From the NCBI GenBank assembly GCA_030770535.1, contig JASVEC010000003.1, positions 248,001-312,000 of the forward strand: 64,000 bases of DNA, read 5' to 3'. This document shows, piece by piece, positions 55,007 to 64,000 of the stretch. Position 1 is the first letter of the stretch, and the number at the start of each line of letters is the position of its first letter. The notes below the pieces were generated by a model, which did no database searches, was not told the DNA's origin, and saw only the letters and a program-made list of their open reading frames with translations. Both the position numbers and the translations under genes were made by a program. The stretch comes from Batkoa obscura (Eukaryota; Entomophthoromycota; Entomophthoromycetes; Entomophthorales; Batkoaceae).

Positions 55007-58000
55007 TTAAATCATAGCCATAGTAGAATATAACTTATTATCATAAGCCGAATAAGTTAATGCCAATTTAGTCAACATATAGGGAATAGTAGCCTCTGGA
55101 GAATTTGGATTTTTACTTCCCACTTCCAAAATTTGATGATAAGCTTCCAATGATAATTTCCACAAAGTTGCTTTTTCCGAATCTGTATAAACAGTAGCTG
55201 TCCTCATATAATGAGTTAAAAAAGTCACTTCACCAACAAAAGTACCTGGTAATATAGATTCCATTGTATATTCAACTAAAGATTGAGTGGATGGATCCAT
55301 AGTTGGAATTTTAACTCGAAGTAAACCATTTTCAAGTATATAAATAGCATCTGGTTTATCACCAGATTTCCATAATATATCATTAAAATTATACTCCACT
55401 TTTTCAAAATATTGAGCTAATTGATGTAAGGAAGGATAGTTTACATCTTCAATTTCTTGAAATGCTTGTAATAATAAACCTAAAGGTTGACGTGCATTTT
55501 TTATTAATGATGAAGTTTCATGAACTAAAAGTAATTAGTTAATATTTAAATTTTATATTATTAATATTAAAAAATTACTTTGTGAATAAACTTTGATTGC
55601 TGCTTCTTCAATTTGTCGATTACGTGGTGAAGATGAATAATCAGCTTCAAGTAATGGATAAGTACCAGAAGTACCTAAAAGAAAAGAGTTATTATTAATG
55701 TTAATATTAATATTATTATATATTGTTATATAATATATAATATATAATATATATTATATATTATATAACAATATATTATATAACAATATAATCTATTTTA
55801 ATAATAAAATTAAATTACCTAAATGGGTTGATAATCTAGAAGATACTTGATTATTTTGTTTAGCTAATTGATAAAAATTGGATAATAAAGTATTTTCACA
55901 CCATTCTAATGCTTGATTACATTTTTCAAAATATTTAACATAACCTTCATTATTAGATGACCAAATACCTGCTTTTCTTAATGCACTACCAGTATCCGAA
56001 TCTAATGTTACTCCAGATATTACTAAATAAATACTATTGGAAGATAATCGATATAAAATTCTAGAAAAAGCATCTGTAGCTGAAAAATCAATACCCCCAA
56101 CTAATGTAAAATCTAATATAATAAATCGAATTGGTGCTGTACGATGTTGATGTCCTTTTAATATTTGAGATATAGAATGATCCAATTGATGAATTGTACC
56201 AAAAAACATAAAACCTTGTAATGTAATTAATTTCACTTGATTACCAACAGTTTCTAAAAAGGTTCTTTGATGATATAATCGACGTACTGTTGATGTAACA
56301 CATGTACCATCAGAAATAGTTTTAATTGGTGATCGATGAGAATAAATTAATACAAAAAACATACAAGCTAATACAATTCCAAAAAATATACCTTCAATAA
56401 ATCCAACAAATCCCATTGTTAATACTATTAAAACAATAGTAATATATTCTAAGGGATGTACTATTGTATATGTATCATATACTGCTTCTTTAATTAATTC
56501 AATACCCATATGAAATATTAATGCACCAACTAATGGAGTTGGTATAAATCCTACTATAGATGGTCCTAATAATAATATAATAAAAGTACATAAAGCTAAT
56601 AATAAACCAGCTACTCGACTACCACCACCAGATCTTATAAATATTACTGAATTTGAATAAATTAAATAATTTTGTACAGAACCAAATAACCCAGAAGTTA
56701 AGTTAGATATACCATGTCCAACTAATTCTCTATTAACATCAATATCTTGAATTCGAGTACTTACTGCTAAAGCAGGTACATTAATTGGTACATGTAATAT
56801 ACCAAAAAAAGTTAATGCAAAAATAGCAGGAATGACTTTAGGTAAAGTTGACCAAGATATTAAATAAATATTAAAATTTAAATAAAAGTCATAAAAGGGT
56901 TTGATTGGTGTTGGTAATGGAAATAACCAACCAATTTGTCTTAATGTATTTAAATTGCCATTCAATAAAAATACAAACATATAAAATAGAATTGGTATTA
57001 AAAAGAAAAAACAAGGTGTAACTAAAGGATGTTTGATTATTCTTGTAGCTATTTGTAATATTAAAGATAACATTAATGAACTTGTCCATAAAGGTAATAA
57101 TTCAACTGAAAAATAACTTGTCCATATAGACCAATCAAAAGTGGGACTCAATTTAGTAGTTAATTCCATAGCAGTAGCTAATAAAAATACACCCACACCA
57201 CCAATACAACCAATTAATATATGCCTTGGAAAGAATTCCATTAAAGAACCTAATTTATACCAACCTAAACCTAAAAATACAATTCCAGTAACAATAGTAC
57301 TTAATGCATATGCTACCATAACTGTTGGTATAACATATTGTTTACCAGCTTCTCCTAAATCATTTAATATAATATTACATATAATATGTAAAAAAGGTAC
57401 AACTTCAATCATAAAACCACCATTACCACCACCAAATCTAGAACCTCCACTAGCATAAATTAATTGAGCAATAACAGTACTTAAATAAATAAATAAATAA
57501 AAGATTAATATACATTTATATACATTTATATACATTTATAAAAAATTAAAATTATTTTTTTTATCTTACCTAACTAAAAACATAGATATACCATCTGGAC
57601 CAAAATCTGAAAACATAGGTAAGGCAGTTGGGAAAATAATAATACCAAAGGAAACAGCATCTAATACATTTAACATAGTACCAATTAATACAGCAGGAAT
57701 AGACATAAATCCTGTTTTAAAACAATCAATAATAAATTGTTTTTCTAGAAAATTAGTATTCTTATAAACTTCATTATAAATTTTAATAAATGCATTATCA
57801 CTTTCCATTATAATAGTTTCCCCATCTTGTCTTTTACTTTCTATTGAAGAATAATTATTATTATTGTTATTATTATAATTACCATTATTTGGAAGTAAAT
57901 GAGAATTTTCATGAACTGATATAGGTCTTGAATTAACGACCATTTGTTCTATTCCATCTTTAATTCCTAACATAGGTGACATTGGTCTTGAATTATTAGT

Positions 58001-58572
58001 TGAATTTAATGGACTATTTTTACGACTTTCAATAATTTCTTGTTCAAAATCTTCTTCATCTGATTTTTCTAAATCTTCTTCCATTTCATTAATAGTTGAG
58101 ATATTATTACCCATATGAGAATGAAATGAACCTCTACCAATACTACCAGTTCGTTTATCAGTACTAATCAATTGTGATAAATTAGATTGAAATTGTTCAT
58201 TATTAAAATCTTTTCCAAGGGAAATACCAGAAGTGTGATGAATTATATCTTCAGTTACAGCCATTAAACCTTGATTGGCTAAAGCTAATGTTTGATTACG
58301 AATACTATCACCATCTTGAGTGTAGGAAGCATTATCTATCAATAAAATAATTAGTTAAAATATTGATTCAATAGAAATTCAAAATTATTAAGTTTACCAT
58401 CTTCTGAAGGAGTAGGACGATATAAATTTGAATAATAAGAACGAGTAAATGAAGAAGATAATCGATTATTTTGTAATGAATCATAACTTTGAGATTCTAA
58501 ATCCGTAGGTAAATGTTGATTTAAATGATGAGGACTTTTAGATAGTAAAGTTCGTCCTTTATCTTGACTCAT
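55007..58572 (-). CDS. VSB1: Vsb1-type SulP transporter with STAS and cyclic-nucleotide-binding-like domains (5 exons, 1071 aa)
   Basis: Homologue of yeast YGR125W/Vsb1, a vacuolar SulP protein linked to storage of basic amino acids. Exons 58398-58572, 57570-58335, 55819-57479, 55579-55674 and 55007-55524; frame kept, 1071 residues against about 1036 in yeast. The N-terminal 200 residues are cytosolic, with Ser/Asn-rich and acidic stretches and a poly-Asn run (NNNNNNN). A SulP core of about 12 membrane segments follows (GGSRFGGGNGGFMIEVVPF, GSLMEFFPRHILIGCIGGVG, ELVGHGISNLTSGLFGS). Next is a STAS domain (IRFIILDFTLVGGIDFSATDAF). The C-terminal cNMP-binding-like domain has LWKSGDKPDAIYILENGLL and PGTFVGEVTFLT. 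Intron 3 contains a long AT palindrome. Convergent with the 53537-54704 gene. Confidence 0.93.
55721..55790. repeat. AT palindrome in an intron of the Vsb1-like gene
   Basis: TATTGTTATATAATATATAA and its complement form a hairpin of more than 20 bp arms, partly repeated. Probably expanded (AT)n sequence; it could slow splicing or replication. Confidence 0.6.
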
Positions 58573-60290
58573 TTTTTTTAAAATATTAACTTAAAAAATA
58601 GAAATGAAAAAGTAATAGTGGTTTTTTTATCTATTTATTCAAGTTGATAAATTTTATAGACCAATTAGATAATCGATTCGGGATTTATTTTATTTAAATG
58701 TGGCTTCTAAATTTTGATAAAAAAATTGAGAATAATGTTTCAATTTCTTGGAATAAATGGGGGCTTTTAAAATTCTATTTATTATAATAAAATAGAAAGC
58801 TTTATTAAAGTACAAAAAAAAAATTATTTTATATAAAAGTTAACACTTTATAAATAAGCATGTTAGTTTTTAAACTATTCTTCCCTTTTCCCCCTTTCTT
58901 AACTTGTCTTTATTATTGTTACTTTTCTAATCTTTTTAATACAAATCATATAATAAAACTTCAATGTATTATGATAATAAAAGTTAAGCTGATTGTAAAA
59001 TCTAAATAAAATAGAATCTGAAATCAGCTGATTAAAAATAAAATCAATGTGATATTTTTTGATAATAATTTCGATTTATCCCTTTAAAATCTAAATTATC
59101 CGAAGAATCATAGGAAATTAAGATTTTAAAATATAACAAAAAGAACGAATAAAGAAATACAATAATATTCAAATATATAAGATATATCTATAATTGTAAT
59201 AATTTCAATACTTGTTTTTTTAATAACTCATTAATGTTTTTGATGTTTATTTCATTTTATTTCATTTATTCTTTTATATCATAATTTGTTAAGAATTTAA
59301 TCTCAACAATGAAATCAAAAATATTATTGAAATTACTATATTTGTATAAAAAGAATCTTAAATTTACGCCACTTTTTTTTAATTTAAAAACTGGGCTTTT
59401 TTCCTATTTTTGATATGTTTATTTTTACAACTATTAAGAGATAACAATAATAATAATAAAACAATAAGTTCAAATTATTATATAAAATGTTAAATCCATG
59501 TGTTTAATTTTTAAAAATATTTTTATTATAAATAACTTGATTTTATAATTATTGCTTTATTTTTTTCAGCTTAAATAGTATAATTTAAGTTATTGGAAAT
59601 ATTTTTGTTTTTGACAAAATAAAGCTATTATTTTATTAAATTTCCAATATAATAATACAAATAATAGATAAGTTTTATTATTTATTGATATTTGATATAA
59701 GTTAAAGTTTTATCGGATGAGTAAAAGTAGAGTTGAAATTAATAGTAAACTTTAATCAATAGTTTTTATATATTTCATAATTAAATTATTTTGATAGATT
59801 GTTATTATTTTAATAAAAATAATATTTTATTTATTTAGTTTTTATTATTTATTGTGTTTGAACTTATTAAATAATACAGGTTTTATAAAACACTGTATTT
59901 AAATAAAAAAGAAAGTTAAAATTAATTATTTATAACGTTTGTATATAATTAAATAAGTTTATCAACATCATCTAAAAATGATTTATTTATCAATCAAATT
60001 GCAAACATTTGAATATCATTGGTATAAATTTTATTTTACTTTTTCTTTGCATTTCTCTCAAATCAAAATCAACTTTCGGGAGAATTTTAAAAAAATTCTG
60101 AGTTTTCTAATTAAGAAATCTAAATTGTCAAGTTGACCCATTTTCAATAAAGCTAAATAAAATATCTATTCAAAATCAAACTAATGTTTGTTTGAAACAT
60201 AATTTTATTGAAACTGGGTAATATCTATTATAAATAGTTTCTAATTAGAATTACTTTTTATTTTGTTTTTTAAAATAGTCATAGAAATAG
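58573..60290. other. Large intergenic region, nothing recognised
   Basis: About 1.7 kb of very AT-rich sequence with no gene, RNA gene or MITE on either strand. Confidence 0.55.
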
Positions 60291-60299
60291 TATATATAA
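60291..60299 (+). promoter_or_regulatory. TATA box of the 60382-61041 gene
   Basis: TATATATAA 83 bp before the ATG, followed by an A/C-rich leader without ATG. Confidence 0.55.
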
Positions 60300-60381
60300 G
60301 ATCGTATATGATTTCAAAAAAGTATTACAAATAAACAATAAACTCAAGAGCAAATAACTAATCAGTAAATAAAAACTCAAT

Positions 60382-61041
60382 ATGGCTTCCAAATCAATTC
60401 AATACGTTTCTAATTCTCACGATTCTCCCTTACTCCATCTATCAGAAGGTCCTTTAACATTTAACCCAATATCATCCCAACATCCTTATGGAGATCAAAA
60501 AACTAAGGCAATTATTATCTATCCAATAATAAAAACTGGATGTGTTATAAGAAGCATGGAATTTACATATGAAAAAGGCGAAAAAGTGGATAAAACTTAT
60601 AAATCGACTTATTATTCTTTGACTACTGAATTAATGAATGAGGAGAATCAATTGTTAATGAAATTAACTAAAGCGGAGTTTGAATTATGGTATACAAATT
60701 ATAATATTTATTATATAAATGAGGGGAATGAAAGTAAAGGATATAAAGAAATCAAATTAATTAAAGCGACTATTCAAATTATCCCTTGTTATACATTAAA
60801 AATGACTAAAATCAATGGGGAGATATTAGAATTTGACTTTAAATCATTAAATTTAATGTGTTTTTCATGGGGAGTTTATGATAAGAGTACAGGAAAGGAA
60901 GTTTTAAAGTATGAAAATAATTATTTCAAAGGGGGTGAATTGACTCTTTTTGAGGATTCGGGTATGTTAGATGTATTCTTTTTAATAATTTCTTTTCTTG
61001 CAATTCATTATGAACCATTTCGAAGTAAGATGGAAAATTAA
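60382..61041 (+). CDS. Tubby-C2/LURP-like protein (219 aa)
   Basis: Single intact exon with TATA box and clean leader. The N-terminus (about 1-45) is hydrophilic. The core is strand-rich: KTGCVIRSMEFTYEKG, STYYSLTTELMNEENQLLMKL, KAEFELWYTNYNIYYI, KLIKATIQIIPCYTLKM and EFDFKSLNLMCFSWGVYDKSTGKEVLKYE. It ends with a C-terminal hydrophobic helix EDSGMLDVFFLIISFLAIHY. That final block aligns with DTGEVDLPIYFLSLATFII at 38155-38220, tying it to the family around 34-40 kb. A beta barrel closed around a hydrophobic C-terminal helix is the hallmark of tubby C2 folds; the assignment is by eye. No signal peptide; probably peripheral to membranes. Transposase copy 3 follows 1.2 kb downstream on the same strand. 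Confidence 0.72.
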   Translation: MASKSIQYVSNSHDSPLLHLSEGPLTFNPISSQHPYGDQKTKAIIIYPIIKTGCVIRSMEFTYEKGEKVDKTYKSTYYSLTTELMNEENQLLMKLTKAEFELWYTNYNIYYINEGNESKGYKEIKLIKATIQIIPCYTLKMTKINGEILEFDFKSLNLMCFSWGVYDKSTGKEVLKYENNYFKGGELTLFEDSGMLDVFFLIISFLAIHYEPFRSKMEN

Positions 61042-61679
61042 ATTAAATTTTATATAAGTAAATAACATTGTTACTTATATTTTATGAATGGGAAATAAAC
61101 AAATAAACTATAACTATTTTTTACATGCTTTATTATAAGTGATTATTTATCTGTAAATTATTTATTTAAAATAGATTATAAAAATAATTTTTAATAATAT
61201 AAACCAAGACTTTATACTCTTTAGTTTGGTTTTTATTTTTAATAATTATGGAGCTAATTGAAATCAGAAAAAAACAAACAGTTATGTAAATCCTAGTATA
61301 ATATTTTTGATAATAGTATACTTAATATAAATTAAAAAGCTATAAATATATAAAACTGAATATAAAAAGATTTTATATCAAAAATCCTTTTAAATTATGA
61401 TTTTATCTAAATAAACTTTTTTTTAGAAGCTATTAAAATATTATATATAAAGAAGTATTAAAGTATCATAATTGTTTAGCTTAAATTAAAAAATTAAATA
61501 AAAATAATATTAGTATCTTAAATATAATAAAAAATAAAAAGTTGATATATAAATAAATCATTGTAATTATAATATATTAATAGATCATCTATACTAAGCA
61601 ATATATATAAAATAACAAAATAGATAACATATTTAATAATAATTTTAGTAATAAAATAATAATAATAATAATTTAAATT
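61042..61679. other. Intergenic, nothing recognised
   Basis: Extremely AT-rich; may include the decayed body of the R1 repeat whose end lies at 61680-61765. Confidence 0.4.
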
Positions 61680-61765
61680 ATTATTATTATATAAACTAAG
61701 ATTTTTTGATTTATAATTAGTTAATTAAGTAAAAACTGCTTTTAACTCTAATTATTAAATATTAA
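61680..61765 (-). repeat. Dispersed repeat family R1, end fragment
   Basis: The reverse complement (agttaaaagcagtttttac, then ttaattaacta, then cttagtttat) matches the left end of the copies at 27300 and 33310. Confidence 0.5.
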
Positions 61766-61807
61766 TTTTCATAAAGCTTTATATTTTTTTAATATCTTTT
61801 TAATATT

Positions 61808-61899
61808 TCTTTGCTTAAAAATTTTACTAACAATTTTTCCACTCAAATAGCGCTTAAAAAATGGAAAAAGTGATGAGACCAAAAAAAACATCCCCAAAT
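61808..61899 (-). mobile_element. GGGG-ended MITE, left-truncated copy 24
   Basis: Starts within the first arm (TTTGCTTAAAAATTTTACTAAC) and runs to the TCCCCAAAT end. Confidence 0.82.
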
Positions 61900-62259
61900 A
61901 CTTTAAGTTGTGCTCTCTATTAAAAATAAATTTTTATAGCTTATTATAAATTATGTTAAGATGTAAAATAACTATTTTAAACAGATCTAAGTTAGACATC
62001 CTCCAATTTTTTTTAATTTGTTGGTAATTTCTCTTATGCGAAAATCAAAATTCGATTTTTTTATAATTTATAAATCCACATAAAATGTTCATTGATTTTA
62101 AAAATTTAAAATGTTATCTAATTGCAAGTCATTTTAATGAATCTTTTGCTTCATTTCAATAAAAATAATGACGTCTTTAACTTTCAATAGAAATTTATTG
62201 ATTTTAAAGTTCACTAAAAATAACTAAAAAATTTTAATTATTTTTCCAAAGTATTTATA

Positions 62260-63647
62260 ATGGAAGAAATCAGTAAGCTTCTTAATGATCTTATCAAAAT
62301 TGAGAATATTAGACAGTTAGATGATGAGAATCAATTTGATAGTGGAAGTAGTGAGCACAATAACTCATATAATGAATTTGAAAGTATTAGTAGAGAGGAG
62401 GTTGGCAAATTGAGGTTATATGATGGGGACCGAATTGGCGCTCTTAATAGGTTGGAAGCAACAAAGTTGTTTAATATCAATCCGGAACTTAGAAGAAGAT
62501 ATAATAGATTAAAGAGAATGGTAGCTAATATCAATGAAGAGATGAATGAAATTAAAAAATTGAATGAATTGGAAAAGGAAAAGGAAGAGTTATCAAAACG
62601 TAAAAGGAAGAAAGAAGACCCGGAAGAATTAGCTAAAAAAATCGGCGATGATTTAACTATTAGTGGTTTTTTAAATGGAAAAATTTCGATTCAGGCTGGT
62701 GCCGATTTATTAAATATAAGCTGTGATGCTTTTAATAAAAGAGTTTATAGAAAAAAAAAGGAAATGGGTACTAATAGTGATTTCAGTAATTTTAAAAAAA
62801 AGTGTATAGTAAAATAGTAAATGAGGATGCACAAGATCTTATCCATGATTATATAACAAGGAGTTATGATACTACGTTAAGTCAAGTAAAAGACTTTTTA
62901 TTAACAAAAAAAATCGATATAACTAAACTTGCAATAAGTAGAGTAAAGCATAAGATAGATCTTATATATAAGCAAGGAGCTCAAATTAAAAAAGTATGGA
63001 ATAATAAGGAGACAATTTTAAAAAGAAAACAATATATTGAAGAATATAAAAGATTAGCACCATGTGAGTTTATTTATATTGATGAGATTTATTTCAAACG
63101 GCATGCTATCAGTCGAAGTGAACGTGAGTCTAAAGGATTAAAAGTCTTGTTAACACCAGAATCAACTCGTAAGAGTATTAACTATATTATAGCTGTATCC
63201 AAGTCGGGGATTGAAAGTTATAAAATAATTGATAGGTCGAAGATATTTAGTAATACTCACGACGACTTTGAATATTTTATGTATGAACTTTATTTAAAAA
63301 ACAAACATAAACGAAACGTGTATGTATTTAACAGTGCAAATACAGATGTTATTTCTGATAAGCTAAAAAAGTCGATTCGATCTTGTAATTCATTTATATT
63401 AACTTTGCCGGAATATTCGGTATTTTTGAGCCCACTTGAGTTGTTTTTTAATGCCTTAAAATTCCAAGTTAATAGTTTACCACACGATAATAATTCAGAT
63501 GTCATTAAGAATATAATTAAAGTTCAAAGCAAAATTGGGAATGCCCAACATTGTGAGAATTACTTTCAACAGGCAGGAAATTATATTTCTCCATGTGAAG
63601 ATGGTTCCATGTTTAAAGGTAGCATTTTTGAACCGGATACTTTATAG
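62260..63647 (+). pseudogene. Tc1/mariner (IS630-type) transposase-derived gene, copy 3 (broken)
   Basis: Same family as 35043-36473 and 40516-41964: ENQFDSGSSEHNNS, LSKRKRKKED, HTH, then the DDE_3 domain with FIYIDEIYF (Asp kept), VFNSANTDV (Asn again in place of Asp, and the following His also changed to Asp) and SVFLSPLELFFNALK (Glu kept). Two frames are needed. The first runs 62260-62817; the second takes over near 62800 at an eight-A run, so a one-base slip is the likely break. The 3' frame stops at 63647, while similarity to the other copies (DIAGRCVENISELLNKN) continues past the stop. An ancestor with the D-to-N change already in place is implied. A sequencing error in the A run cannot be excluded. 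Confidence 0.8.
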
Positions 63648-64000
63648 CTAAAAGACATAGCGGGAAGATGTGTTGAAAACATAAGTGAATTGTTAAACAA
63701 GAATTCAAAAAATAGGAAGAAAGCAAGCGGAAATAAGTGTATTTATTTTTATTTGGCTTTGAGAATCCCAATCTATTATTATAGCAATGTGTTGGTTATT
63801 TTATATAACAAATATTTTAGGATTACCTAGAATTAAAAAATGATTTTTCAGTGAGTTATAAAGATATTGTGATTACTTTACTCAACATTGAAAAAAGGCA
63901 TAGTTTACAGCCTATGTGTTTGTTAAAAGCAAAAGTAAAATAAAAAAATAATAAATGGATAAATTAAAATTGTTGATCAGTAGCGCCAGGAGTACTAGAA
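63648..64000. other. 3' flank of transposase copy 3 to the window edge
   Basis: The first ~50 bp continue the transposase C-terminus out of use. No further gene is seen, though a new one may begin near the edge. Confidence 0.4.

Noticed and set aside
57141-57458. Plus-strand frame opposite the Vsb1-like transporter
   Set aside because: Antisense shadow of a confidently identified membrane protein.
62784-62825. A ~32-bp intron joining the two frames of transposase copy 3
   Set aside because: It is shorter than any other intron seen here, the intact copies need no intron at this place, and an eight-A run makes a one-base slip more likely.
1-64000. Retroviral, LTR or capsid-bearing elements
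   Set aside because: I looked for reverse transcriptase, integrase, capsid and long terminal repeat signatures by eye and saw none.

Overview
The window is nuclear DNA from a fungus. It is very AT-rich (roughly three quarters A+T by eye). Genes are split by short GT-AG introns of about 45-65 bp, and several orthologues are fungal in type: TIM54, a Vsb1-type SulP transporter fused to a cyclic-nucleotide-binding-like domain, an Ams1-type alpha-mannosidase and an Sdt1/Phm8-type nucleotidase. An initiator tRNA-Met with eukaryotic hallmarks is present. I cannot fix the phylum; an early-diverging, AT-rich fungus is a guess.

Layout. 0-20 kb is an accessory region. It holds two related secreted coiled-coil proteins, two paralogues with a shared C-terminal Cys motif that resemble the pRiA4b ORF-3 fold, an intact 8-Cys secreted peptide with a broken copy, tRNAi-Met, and a 12-exon cytochrome P450. 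20-32 kb is sparse: DPM3, an MFS monocarboxylate-type transporter and the alpha-mannosidase. 32-42 kb is a decayed duplicated region: an M13-peptidase relic, two Tc1/mariner-type transposase genes and several relatives of one tubby-C2-like family. 43-59 kb is a housekeeping block: HAD nucleotidase, a small probable OB-fold protein, SPC2 divergent from TIM54, a rearranged partial TIM54 copy, a Bax-inhibitor-1 family protein, a 7-exon two-membrane-segment protein and the VSB1-like transporter. 60-64 kb repeats the pairing of a tubby-C2-like gene with a transposase copy.

Scattered through everything are 24 copies (three truncated) of one ~105-bp MITE with GGGG...CCCC ends and AWWT target-site repeats. 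Three of them stand in tandem sharing ATAT junctions and form a ~200-bp palindrome. A second, rarer MITE family has CAG ends and TA target sites.

Functionally, SPC2 and DPM3 serve the ER (signal-peptide cleavage, dolichol-phosphate mannose), TIM54 serves mitochondrial import, and the Ams1-like and Vsb1-like proteins point to the vacuole. The most unusual items are the three transposase-derived genes, which all carry Asn at the second catalytic Asp position while two keep full-length reading frames, and the dense MITE family with its palindromic array.
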